The position numbers and the translations under genes are program-made. Positions 18,200 through 26,755 of a stretch of 43,989 nucleotides of DNA are shown here, in pieces; position 1 is the stretch's first letter; each line of letters starts with the position of its first letter. The DNA comes from Candidatus Bipolaricaulota bacterium (GTDB lineage Bacteria; Bipolaricaulota; Bipolaricaulia; Bipolaricaulales; Bipolaricaulaceae). Location of the stretch: the NCBI GenBank assembly GCA_014361015.1, contig JACIWJ010000008.1, forward strand, positions 1 through 43,989. The letters are read 5' to 3'. Under the pieces are notes generated by a model, which was not told the DNA's origin, did not search any database, and saw only the letters and a list, made by a program, of their open reading frames with translations.

Positions 18200-18228
18200 T
18201 TGCTTACGGTTGGAATCATCGCTATTCT
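18200..18228 (+). promoter_or_regulatory. Candidate promoter TTGCTT-N17-TATTCT
   Basis: Hexamers 17 nt apart upstream of the CDS at 18251, which also has a TTAAGGAGG RBS. Confidence 0.35.
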
Positions 18229-18250
18229 TCCCCGAGTTTAAGGAGGTACG

Positions 18251-20113
18251 ATGCGAAGGGCAATCGCAATCTTGGTTATCGGGACAGTGGCTGCGGTCGG
18301 CGTCGCAGCCGAGCGCGGACCGATCGCCATCCTCTCTGACGCCGATTTCACGGCCGACAACGGGGTGATCGGGGGATCGGGCACGCCCGGCGACCCGTAC
18401 CTCATCGTGGGATGGGAGATCCGCGTTCCGTCGGGAAGCCTCTACGGGATCCGCGTCGAGAACACTACGGTCCCGTTCGTGGTCCGGGGATGCATTGTGA
18501 GCGGGGCGCTGGACTCCCGCGGGGCGGCGATCTACCTCGCCGATACGAGCGGGGGAACGATTGAGGGCTGCACGGTGGTGGACAGCATCAATGGGCTGCG
18601 TATCGAGACATCGACGGACATCACCGTTCGCGACAACTACCTCGGGGTGCGCGGAGTCGGGTTCGAGGTGTTGGGGTTGGAGGAAAAGCACTTCCGGCAC
18701 GCGGTCGAGCCGACAACGACGGTGAACGGGCAGGAGGTCCTGTACTACTACGGCCTGTCGGGGCAGACGCTGGAGGGGATCTCGGGAGGAAACATCACCC
18801 TCGCTGCGTGCCGCGACGTCGCGCTGCGCGGGGCTGTGATCAACCAGGGGGATGGGATCACGGTCGCCTTCTCGGAGGGGGTACGCATCGAGGGAGCGGA
18901 CATCTCCCGCGCCAGGGGAAACGGGATCCTCATCCTTTCCTCCCCCGGCACCGTGGTCACGACCTCCCCGCGGATCGCCAACTGCGCGCTGGCAGGCGTA
19001 TCTGTGTTCCTCTCCGATGATGTGCGGGTCGAGAACTGCGGCCTCTACGCGAACCAGATCGGAGTGGTGGTGAACGGGTCAGACGGGGTGCGGGTGCAAG
19101 ACAACGCGTTCGCTGCCAACCCGATCGGCGTCCTCGTCACCGGCGGAGCGCGGGAGACGGTGATCCAACAGGGCCTGTTCTACCAGAACACCCACGGTGT
19201 GGAGATCGAGACATCGTACGGGACCGTGGTAGAGATGTGCGCGTTCGCCGAATCCGACGTCGCGGTGTTCATCGAGGGTGGGGCGCTCTACCCCCGCGTG
19301 GCGTACTCGACGATGGCCCAACTGGGGTACGGGATTTCGACCCTTGCCTCGTACGGCGTGTACGAGCGAAACCTCATCGCGCGCGCGAACATCGGGATCA
19401 TCTTTGAGGAAGCCTACTCCCAGGCCACCCCGACGGGAAACGTCGTCCGCCACAACGTCCTCTACCGCTGCACGGATGGGCTGTACCTGGGCACGGAGAC
19501 CACGGGGACCTCTCTCTACGAGAACCTTGTGTGGGACTGCAGTAGAACGGCACGGGACCTCGGAGCAAACGAGTGGGCCCCCTACGGGCGGGGCAACTGG
19601 TACTCCAACTATGCGGGGTCCGACGCTAATGGGGATGGCATCGGTGATCTGCCGGTCCTGTTCGGGGGTGGGGGCAAAGACCCGGCCCCGATCATGGATC
19701 GTTCGTTCTACCCGGGCATTCCCGGTGTGGTGGGGACGATGCACGAACGGATCCTGACCCTGGAGGATGCCTCCGGAGAGCGGGTCGCGTTCCCGGCTCG
19801 GGTCGCGGATCTGCCTCATACGCGGTTCATCGGATTCCAAGGGCTCCCCATCGAGCTGGCGAAAGACCTCGCGATCCTGTTCGTGTTCCCGACCCCAACC
19901 GTGAGCCAGTTTCACATGAAGAACGTGTTCCTCCCGCTGGACATCGTGTTCTTCGGTGCCGACGGGGCGTTCCTGGGCCGGACCACGATGGAGGCGGACG
20001 TGCAGGACCTTTATGGGGCAGCCGACCCGTTCGCGATGGCGCTCGAGGTCCCGGCGGGACTGCTCTCCGCGCGCGGGTTGGGGCGGGAGGTCAGGCTCGT
20101 CCTGAACCCGTGA
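18251..20113 (+). CDS. Exported NosD-like right-handed beta-helix repeat protein
   Basis: Signal peptide; ISGNPYLIVGWEI-like start (GTPGDPYLIVGWEI); repeated GIRVENTTVPFVVRGCIV / NGLRIETSTDITVRDNYL type coils. Confidence 0.8.
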   Translation: MRRAIAILVIGTVAAVGVAAERGPIAILSDADFTADNGVIGGSGTPGDPYLIVGWEIRVPSGSLYGIRVENTTVPFVVRGCIVSGALDSRGAAIYLADTSGGTIEGCTVVDSINGLRIETSTDITVRDNYLGVRGVGFEVLGLEEKHFRHAVEPTTTVNGQEVLYYYGLSGQTLEGISGGNITLAACRDVALRGAVINQGDGITVAFSEGVRIEGADISRARGNGILILSSPGTVVTTSPRIANCALAGVSVFLSDDVRVENCGLYANQIGVVVNGSDGVRVQDNAFAANPIGVLVTGGARETVIQQGLFYQNTHGVEIETSYGTVVEMCAFAESDVAVFIEGGALYPRVAYSTMAQLGYGISTLASYGVYERNLIARANIGIIFEEAYSQATPTGNVVRHNVLYRCTDGLYLGTETTGTSLYENLVWDCSRTARDLGANEWAPYGRGNWYSNYAGSDANGDGIGDLPVLFGGGGKDPAPIMDRSFYPGIPGVVGTMHERILTLEDASGERVAFPARVADLPHTRFIGFQGLPIELAKDLAILFVFPTPTVSQFHMKNVFLPLDIVFFGADGAFLGRTTMEADVQDLYGAADPFAMALEVPAGLLSARGLGREVRLVLNP

Positions 20114-20757
20114 TCCGGGCCGTGTTTTTCGACCTCGATGGGACCCTCGTCCGCTACCAGGGGGCCGCCTTCGAGTCAAGCTGGGGTGCCCTCGGGGCTG
20201 CCGCCGGGGTGGGGGCGCAGTGGGACGAGCTTCTCGCCCGGTACCACGGCCGGCTGGAGGAGTACCCGGACTGGGTACGGGACAACGCGGCCCTCCTTCG
20301 GGGGCTCCCCCTCGCGCGGGTGGAAGCGGCTCTGTTCCCGCCTCCCTACGCTCCGGGCTCCCGCGAGGCGATCGCCGAGCTCAGGCAGGCCGGATACCTG
20401 TTGGGGATCGTCTCGTCCGGGGTGAACCTCGTCGCCGACAGGGTGCGAGAGGAACTTGGGCTCGCGTTCGCGGTGGCGAACGAGCTTCTCATCGCCGGTG
20501 GCCGCTTCACCGGGGAGGCGGTCGTGCGGGTGGGCCTCGCCGACAAGCGCGCCGTCGTGGAGCGGGAGGCCCGTCGGTGGGGCCTCGCCCTGGGGGAGGT
20601 CGCGTTCGTGGGGGATCACCTGAACGACATCCCCGTGTTCAGGGCTGTGGGGTACGCGATCGCCTACGCTCCGAAGGAGCCGGAGGTGGCGGCCGCAGCC
20701 CACGCGGTTGTCCACCACTTTCGCCTGATCCCCGAGCTGGTGAGGGCCGCGAGTTGA
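20110..20757 (+). CDS. HAD-superfamily phosphatase
   Basis: VFFDLDGTLVRYQGAAF; LGIVSSGVN; DK...VAFVGDHLNDIPVFRAVGYAIAYAP. Confidence 0.85.
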   Translation: MIRAVFFDLDGTLVRYQGAAFESSWGALGAAAGVGAQWDELLARYHGRLEEYPDWVRDNAALLRGLPLARVEAALFPPPYAPGSREAIAELRQAGYLLGIVSSGVNLVADRVREELGLAFAVANELLIAGGRFTGEAVVRVGLADKRAVVEREARRWGLALGEVAFVGDHLNDIPVFRAVGYAIAYAPKEPEVAAAAHAVVHHFRLIPELVRAAS

Positions 20758-20794
20758 CGGGTTCCACGGCGATGGCCACAATGATGGGGAGCCC

Positions 20795-22174
20795 ATGGAC
20801 CGGCAACGAGGGAAGGAGGAGTTCGGCCAGCGGTGGCGGCAGGTTCTCGGGGAAATCCAGGATCGGCTGCTCCGTGCCTGCCTTCCCGTGTCCCCGGATA
20901 GGGTCCGTCGGGAGCGGGGGGCGCTTCTCATCGAGATCGACTCCCCGTTCAAGAAGGACTACGTCCGGCGCAAGATGGCGAAGCTCACCGAGGCGGCGCG
21001 GGCCGCGTTCGGGGAGGTGGAGGTCCGCCTCACCGACCCTGGCGAGCAGCGCGAGCTCCCGTTCACAGAACAGGCGGAGCGCCCCGTCCCAGTGGAGCGA
21101 GGCATCCCCTCCGCCCCTCCGGGGACCGAGCCCCTGACCCCAGCCCGGATCCTCGTCATCGGGATCGGGGGAGGGGGGATCAACGCCCTCGATCGGATGC
21201 GCGCGGCCCGCCTGACCGGGGTCCGGTTGGCGGCCCTCGACACAGATGAACAGGTTCTTTCCTCGTTCCAGGGGGGGACGAGCCTCCTCCTTGGGAGCCG
21301 GGTGACCCATGGCCGGAGCACGGGGGGCGATCCGGAGAAGGCCCGGCGGGCGGCGGAGGAAGCAGTAGAGCAGATCGAGGACCTCGTCTCGGATGCCCAC
21401 CTCGTGTTCCTCACCTGCGGGCTCGGCAAGGGCACCGGGGGGGGCATCGCGCCGGTGGTGGCCCAGATCGCCCGCTCCCGGGGCGCGCTCACGGTGGGGG
21501 TAGTCACGCTCCCGTTCTCGTTCGAGGGGGAGGCCCGCGCCCAGAAGGCCCGGGCCGGGCTGGCGCGGTTGGCGGAGAAAACCGACGTCCTCATCGTGAT
21601 CCGCAACGACCGGTTGCTCGAGATCGCCCCCTCGATCTCCGTCAACGAGGCGTTCCAGTTGGCCGACGATGTCCTGCTGCGCGGGGTGCGGGGGATCTCC
21701 GACCTCATCACCGTCCCAGGTCTCGTGAACCTTGATTTCGCCGACGTGGCATCGGTCCTGCGCGGGGCGGGAACGGCGATGATGGGGATGGGCGAGGCCC
21801 AGGGGGAGAACCGTGCTCTCCACGCGGCGAAGAGTGCTGTCACGAACCCCCTCCTCGAGGGAGGGACGATCAAGGGCGCGCGGCGGGTTCTCCTCAACAT
21901 CACCGGCGGGGAGGACCTCACCCTGGCCGAGGTGACCCAAGTGGCGGAGTTCATCCGCCGCGCTGCGGCCTCGGAGGCCGATCTCACGTTCGGGGCCGTC
22001 ATCCAACCCCAGCAGAGCGGGAAGATCGAGGTCACGGTGATCGCTGCCGAGTTCCGCGGTGTCCCGGTGGAAGAGGAGGAAGAGAAGGCAGAGCAAGTTC
22101 GCCCCGTGATCCCGCGGCGCCCCGCCGGGGAGAACCTCGACATCCCCGCATTCCTCCGCCGGCCCGAAGGGTGA
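20795..22174 (+). CDS. ftsZ: FtsZ-family protein with N-terminal DnaA-domain-I-like extension
   Basis: FtsZ core from about 21143: ILVIGIGGGGINALDRM, VVGVVTLPFSFEG-type block, GVRGISDLITVPGLVNLDFADV, C-terminal LDIPAFLRR peptide; residues 8-80 resemble DnaA_N. Confidence 0.9.
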   Translation: MDRQRGKEEFGQRWRQVLGEIQDRLLRACLPVSPDRVRRERGALLIEIDSPFKKDYVRRKMAKLTEAARAAFGEVEVRLTDPGEQRELPFTEQAERPVPVERGIPSAPPGTEPLTPARILVIGIGGGGINALDRMRAARLTGVRLAALDTDEQVLSSFQGGTSLLLGSRVTHGRSTGGDPEKARRAAEEAVEQIEDLVSDAHLVFLTCGLGKGTGGGIAPVVAQIARSRGALTVGVVTLPFSFEGEARAQKARAGLARLAEKTDVLIVIRNDRLLEIAPSISVNEAFQLADDVLLRGVRGISDLITVPGLVNLDFADVASVLRGAGTAMMGMGEAQGENRALHAAKSAVTNPLLEGGTIKGARRVLLNITGGEDLTLAEVTQVAEFIRRAAASEADLTFGAVIQPQQSGKIEVTVIAAEFRGVPVEEEEEKAEQVRPVIPRRPAGENLDIPAFLRRPEG

Positions 22175-23565
22175 GGATGGCCCCTCCGACCCTAGGTTCC
22201 CAACCCCCGTTTCGCTGGGGCCCCGGACCGCTCCTCGCGCTAGGGGCGATCCTCCTCACGGTCGCCCTTTCCGACGCAGCCGTTGGGGCTGCGTTGCGGT
22301 ACGAGCTCGCGATCTCGGTCGCCGCAGGAGGAGGGATCTCCGGGGAAGCCACCGTCCACGGGACGGCTCCCGCGGACTGGCCAGAGGCCGTGTTCCGCCT
22401 CTACCCGGCGGCCCACGGAGCAGCGTGCCTCACCGTGACCGGGGCGTGGGTGGGGGAAACAGAGGTGGCGTGGGAGTCGATTGAGCCTACCACCGCGGCC
22501 GTGTCCCTCGCCGCGAACGCCGGCGACTCGTTCTCCCTCACCCTGCGCTTTGCCGGCCGGATCCCGGAGCTCGTGTCCAGCGATGGGTACGGTACCTACG
22601 CTCGCTCGGACCACGCCATCACCCTCTCCCAAGCCTATCCGATCCTCGCCCCTTGGGATGGGTCGTGGATCGCCTACCCCGTCCTCCCCTGGGGGGATGC
22701 GATCGTGGCCGATGTCGCCGCGTACGTGGTCGAGCTGACGGTCCCCGCCGGATGGATCCCCGTCGCGAGCGGGACCGAAACGGAGGTCTCGCCCGGGCGG
22801 TACCGGATCGAGGGGGACAACCTACGCGAGCTTGGGCTGGTCCTCGTCCGCGGCTATTGGGTGCAGACCGCCGCGGCAGGGCCACTGGAGGTGCGGAGCT
22901 TCTTCCTGCCCGAACACGAGACCGCGGGCCGGACTGCGCTCGCGGTGACCGTAGCGGCGATCGACGTGTTCACGCGCCACTTCGGTCCCCCCTCCCTCAC
23001 TCAGCTGGACGTGGTCTCGGTCCCGTTGCGCCTCGCCGCGGGGGTCGAGTACCCGGGCCTTATCCTCGCCGGGGAGGGCTACTACAGCCGCTACCCGTCC
23101 GATCCCCTGTTCTTCCCGATGATCTTCGCCCACGAGGTCGCTCATCAGTGGTGGTACGCCGAAGTGGGCAGCGACCAGGTGGCCGAGCCGTGGGTGGATG
23201 AGGCGCTCGCGACCTACACCTCGGGCCTGTACTTCCAAGCGCTCGACCGGTTCGCCGAGATCCTACGCTACTGGGAGACGAGCTACGCGCAAGGTCGGGC
23301 GCGGAACGAGGGCGCTCGAATCGCGAGCCCGGTGTGGGACTTCCCTGGCGGCGAAGGCTACGGGGGGATCGTGTACTCCGGAGGGGCGCTGTTCTTCCAG
23401 GCGGTGCGGGAGCGGATGGGGGACGACGCGTTCTTCCACGCGCTCCGGCGCTACCGCGAGGAGTTCCGGTGGCGGATCGCATCCGGTGCGGAGCTCCTCG
23501 CGATCCTCGCCCAAGAGAGCCCCTCTCCCCTCGACGACCTCCTCGCAGCGTGGCTCGGGCTCTAG
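22171..23565 (+). CDS. M1-family (gluzincin) metallopeptidase, exported
   Basis: Signal/TM N-terminus; GVEYPGLILAGEG; FAHEVAHQWWYAEVGSDQVAEPWVDEALATY. Confidence 0.88.
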   Translation: MRMAPPTLGSQPPFRWGPGPLLALGAILLTVALSDAAVGAALRYELAISVAAGGGISGEATVHGTAPADWPEAVFRLYPAAHGAACLTVTGAWVGETEVAWESIEPTTAAVSLAANAGDSFSLTLRFAGRIPELVSSDGYGTYARSDHAITLSQAYPILAPWDGSWIAYPVLPWGDAIVADVAAYVVELTVPAGWIPVASGTETEVSPGRYRIEGDNLRELGLVLVRGYWVQTAAAGPLEVRSFFLPEHETAGRTALAVTVAAIDVFTRHFGPPSLTQLDVVSVPLRLAAGVEYPGLILAGEGYYSRYPSDPLFFPMIFAHEVAHQWWYAEVGSDQVAEPWVDEALATYTSGLYFQALDRFAEILRYWETSYAQGRARNEGARIASPVWDFPGGEGYGGIVYSGGALFFQAVRERMGDDAFFHALRRYREEFRWRIASGAELLAILAQESPSPLDDLLAAWLGL

Positions 23566-24236
23566 GCGCCGCGGCCGGCCGTCCCCAGCCCCGGGACGCG
23601 GAGCCGCCGCTCGACCCAGCGCAGCCCCAACGTGATCAACAGCACCAGCGCGAGGTAAAGCAGCGCGAGGACGATGAACACCTCGAAGTAGTTGAAGTGC
23701 CGGGAGGCGATCCTCTTCCCCACTCCCATGAGGTCGTACAGGGCGATCGAGAAGACGATGGACGAGTACTTGAGCATCAGGATGAGCTCGTTCGACCAGG
23801 GCGGGATCACGAGGCGGAGCGCCTGGGGGAGGACGACGTGGCGGATCGCCTGGAGGCGGGTGAGCCCGAGCGACCGCGCCGCCACCATCTGCCCAGCCTT
23901 CACCGCCTGGATCGCTCCCCGGAAGTACTCGGCTTGGTAGGCGGCCGTGTTCAGGCCGAGGGCGAGGATGCCGCTCGCGAACGCCGACAACCGGATCCCC
24001 CAGTTGGGGAGCCCGAAGTAGACGATGAACAGCTGGACGAGAAGCGGCGTCCCCCGGAAGAAGTGGATGTAGATGCTGCACGGGATAGAGATGAAGCGCC
24101 CCCCATAGACCCGTCCCAACGCGAGGAGGATCCCCAGTACGATCCCGATCGCGATGCAGCAGGATGTGACCTCCAGCGTCACCACGAGCCCGCCCGCCAG
24201 TTGGGGGAGGTAGCTGACGTCGAAGTTGAACGTCAT
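23562..24236 (-). CDS. Amino-acid ABC transporter permease (HisM/GlnP type)
   Basis: GLVVTLEVTSCCIAIGIVLG; FRGTPLLVQLFIVYFGLP; EYFRGAIQAVKAGQMVAARSLGLTRLQAIRHVVLPQALRLVIPPWSNE. Confidence 0.93.
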   Translation of the reverse strand: MTFNFDVSYLPQLAGGLVVTLEVTSCCIAIGIVLGILLALGRVYGGRFISIPCSIYIHFFRGTPLLVQLFIVYFGLPNWGIRLSAFASGILALGLNTAAYQAEYFRGAIQAVKAGQMVAARSLGLTRLQAIRHVVLPQALRLVIPPWSNELILMLKYSSIVFSIALYDLMGVGKRIASRHFNYFEVFIVLALLYLALVLLITLGLRWVERRLRVPGLGTAGRGA

Positions 24237-24997
24237 TCCTCCGCTCCGTACAGCTCGCTGATCTTGCGCAAGAACTCCCCCGTCCGCGCCACCTCTGGGG
24301 AGCGGAACAGCTTCTCCGGCGGCCCTTGTTCCACGATCACCCCGTGCTCCATGAACACGATCTCGTCGGCCACGCTGCGGGCGAACCCCATCTCGTGGGT
24401 GACGACGATCATCGTCATCCCATCCTCCGCCAGCTGCGCCATCACGTTGAGCACCTCGCCGATCAGCTCGGGATCGAGGGCACTGGTGGGCTCATCGAAC
24501 AGGATGAGCTTGGGGTCCATCGCCAGTGCTCGGGCGATCGACACCCGCTGCTGCTGGCCGCCGGAGAGGTGAGCGGGATACGCACCGGCCTTGTCCTTGA
24601 GCCCGACCCGGGTCAGTTCCTCCATCGCCCGCGTGGTGGCCTCCCTCTTTCCCATGCGCTTGACCTTGACGAGGCCGAGCCGCACGTTATCGAGGGCCGT
24701 GAGGTGGGTGAACAGGTTGAAATCCTGGAACACAAAGCCAATCTGAGAGCGGATCTCGTTGATCTTCGCCCGCGGCGCGGTCACCTCCACGTCCTCCAGC
24801 CACACCTGGCCCCGGTCGGGCGCGGTGAGGCGGTTGATGCACCGCAGGAGGGTGGACTTCCCGGTACCGGACGGTCCGATGACGACCTTCGTCTGCCCCC
24901 GGTCCAGCTGGAACGAGACGCCCCGCAGGACCTCCTCCGTCCCGTAACGCTTGTGGATGTCCTCGACGCGGAGGAGGGGGTCCATGGCCCTACCCAT
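24233..24997 (-). CDS. Amino-acid ABC transporter ATP-binding protein
   Basis: IGPSGTGKSTLLRCINRLTAPDRGQVWLEDVEV; LSGGQQQRVSIARALAMDPKLILFDEPTSALDPELIGEVLNVM; alternative start 24985. Confidence 0.95.
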   Translation of the reverse strand: MGRAMDPLLRVEDIHKRYGTEEVLRGVSFQLDRGQTKVVIGPSGTGKSTLLRCINRLTAPDRGQVWLEDVEVTAPRAKINEIRSQIGFVFQDFNLFTHLTALDNVRLGLVKVKRMGKREATTRAMEELTRVGLKDKAGAYPAHLSGGQQQRVSIARALAMDPKLILFDEPTSALDPELIGEVLNVMAQLAEDGMTMIVVTHEMGFARSVADEIVFMEHGVIVEQGPPEKLFRSPEVARTGEFLRKISELYGAEE

Positions 24998-25700
24998 GCT
25001 CCCTGCGCGTCCCGCCCGGTTCGGCCGTCGTCAGCCCCGGGACGCGGACCCGTCGCTCCACCACCCCGAGGAGCCCGTTCCCGGCGTAGGTGAACACGAG
25101 GAAGATCAGCGCCACCACGAGGAGGGCGAGCATCGCCAGATCGTAGCGGCGATCCACGATGATGCGCGCGCTGCGCATGATCTCGTTCAGGCCGACCGCG
25201 TAGGCGAGGGTGGTGTCCTTGACCACGGACGCGAACTCGTTCGACCAGCCGGGTATCGCGAGGCGGAACGCCTGGGGGAGAACGATCGAGATCACCGCCC
25301 GGCCCCGCCCCATCCCGAGCGAGCGCGCGGCGAGCATCTGCCCTGGCGGAACCGACTGGATGGCCCCCCGGAAGACTTGGGACTGGTAGGCGGAGGAACG
25401 GAACCCGAGCGCCAGGGTGGCGGCGAGGAACGAGGAGATGTACAGGCCGAATTGAGCTGGGCCGTAGTAGAATAGAAACAGGAGCACGAGCGCCGGTATG
25501 CTGCGGAACACCCACTCGTAGACGAAGGCGACGACCCCCACGAACCGCCCACCATAGACCTGGAGGAGCGCGACCACGGTCCCCACGAGGAATCCTACGA
25601 CGAGGAGGGCCAATAGGAGCTGGATGTTGATCAACGAAGACCGGAGGAGCATGGGCAAGTGACGGGTGACCTCGACCACGTTAGCGATGACGGCCTCCAC
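24990..25700 (-). CDS. Amino-acid ABC transporter permease
   Basis: FRSIPALVLLFLFYYG; YQSQVFRGAIQSVPPGQMLAARSLGMGRGRAVISIVLPQAFRLAIPGWSNEF. Confidence 0.93.
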   Translation of the reverse strand: MEAVIANVVEVTRHLPMLLRSSLINIQLLLALLVVGFLVGTVVALLQVYGGRFVGVVAFVYEWVFRSIPALVLLFLFYYGPAQFGLYISSFLAATLALGFRSSAYQSQVFRGAIQSVPPGQMLAARSLGMGRGRAVISIVLPQAFRLAIPGWSNEFASVVKDTTLAYAVGLNEIMRSARIIVDRRYDLAMLALLVVALIFLVFTYAGNGLLGVVERRVRVPGLTTAEPGGTRREHG

Positions 25701-25704
25701 AAGA

Positions 25705-25741
25705 GGAAGCAGGGACCCCCCGCCTGGAGGTCCCTGCTTCC
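25705..25741 (-). terminator. Intercistronic hairpin between binding-protein and permease genes (attenuator or 3'-stabilising stem)
   Basis: Perfect 13-bp stem GGAAGCAGGGACC / GGTCCCTGCTTCC with 11-nt loop; no clear T-tract on the transcribed side. Confidence 0.65.
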
Positions 25742-25778
25742 ACGAGCACGCTCTCCGCCTTCACGCCCCGGATGCGCG

Positions 25779-26693
25779 CTATAGCCCCAGCTGAGCCTTC
25801 ATCGACGCGAGGAACCCCTCCAGATCCCCTGCGAAGATGAGGCTCTTGCTCGCGATCCAGGCATCCATGATCTCGTCGAGATCCGGACCGAAGTAGACCT
25901 CCATCAGCCCCGCGATGATGCTCCCCTCCTCGATCACCAGCTCCTGGACCCCACCGGGGGCATCGCGCACCGTGAGCCCAAGCTGGGCCAGCGCGGCGTT
26001 GATGCGGGGGAGGATGCCCTTCGGATCGCCCTTACGGACCAGGAACCCGAAGTACTCGTTGGTGTTGATGATCCCAGCGATGGTCAAGAGCTCCGGGTAG
26101 GCCGCGATCGAGGCTTTGGAAGCCGGCTCGTCTTGCACCACCGCATCGACCCGCTGGTTGACGAGGTCGAGGATCGCGGCTGGGTAGGTCTCGTACCCCT
26201 TGAGCTCAACGTTGACCCCTGCCGCCTGGAGCTCGTCCTCGACCCAATAGAATCCAGTCGTGCCGTTCTGCGCGCCGACGGCCCGATTCGGGCCAAGCCC
26301 GGCCAGCGCGGTGACGATGTTCAGCCCCGAGTCCTTCCGGATGACCACTGCTTGGTTCGAGAGGAAGTACGGCACGGAGAAGTCGACCGCTTGCGCGCGA
26401 TCGGCGGTGATCGTGAACCCGGACGCCCCGATGTCCGCACGCCCCGTGCGCACGTTCTCGATGATGACGTCAAAGGCGACGTTCCTGATCTCAATCTCGA
26501 ATCCGGCCACGATGGCGATGGCCCGCATCAGATCGAGGTCGAACCCGAAGAAGTCGCCTGCATCGGTCACCATCTCGAACGGCGCCCACGGGATGTCCGA
26601 TGCCACGATGTACTTGTCCTGACCCAGAGCCAGTCCCCCCACGAGGAGAGCCCCCACCAAAACGCCAATCCCGACTGTCCGCACTCTCACCAC
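25779..26693 (-). CDS. Amino-acid ABC transporter substrate-binding protein
   Basis: Signal peptide; YIVASDIPWAPFEMVTDAGDFFGFDLDLMRAIA; GFTITADRAQAVDFSVPYF. Confidence 0.93.
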   Translation of the reverse strand: MVRVRTVGIGVLVGALLVGGLALGQDKYIVASDIPWAPFEMVTDAGDFFGFDLDLMRAIAIVAGFEIEIRNVAFDVIIENVRTGRADIGASGFTITADRAQAVDFSVPYFLSNQAVVIRKDSGLNIVTALAGLGPNRAVGAQNGTTGFYWVEDELQAAGVNVELKGYETYPAAILDLVNQRVDAVVQDEPASKASIAAYPELLTIAGIINTNEYFGFLVRKGDPKGILPRINAALAQLGLTVRDAPGGVQELVIEEGSIIAGLMEVYFGPDLDEIMDAWIASKSLIFAGDLEGFLASMKAQLGL

Positions 26694-26718
26694 CTCCGAA
26701 AACGAATGACGTCCTTTG

Positions 26719-26748
26719 ACTATACAGGGGCCGGATGGGGAACGTCAA
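26719..26748 (-). promoter_or_regulatory. Candidate sigma70-type promoter TTGACG-N18-TATAGT
   Basis: On the minus strand, just upstream of the binding-protein gene start at 26693. Confidence 0.55.
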
Positions 26749-26755
26749 CAGCGCG

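Noticed and set aside
18173-18700. N-terminal extension of the creatininase ORF to 18700
   Set aside because: The extension lies over the promoter and 5' end of the NosD-like gene; RBS and family start support 18172.
21437-21444. Eight-G tract in ftsZ as a phase-variable slippage tract
   Set aside because: In-frame glycines within a conserved loop in a probably essential gene; G tracts are common in this GC-rich sequence.
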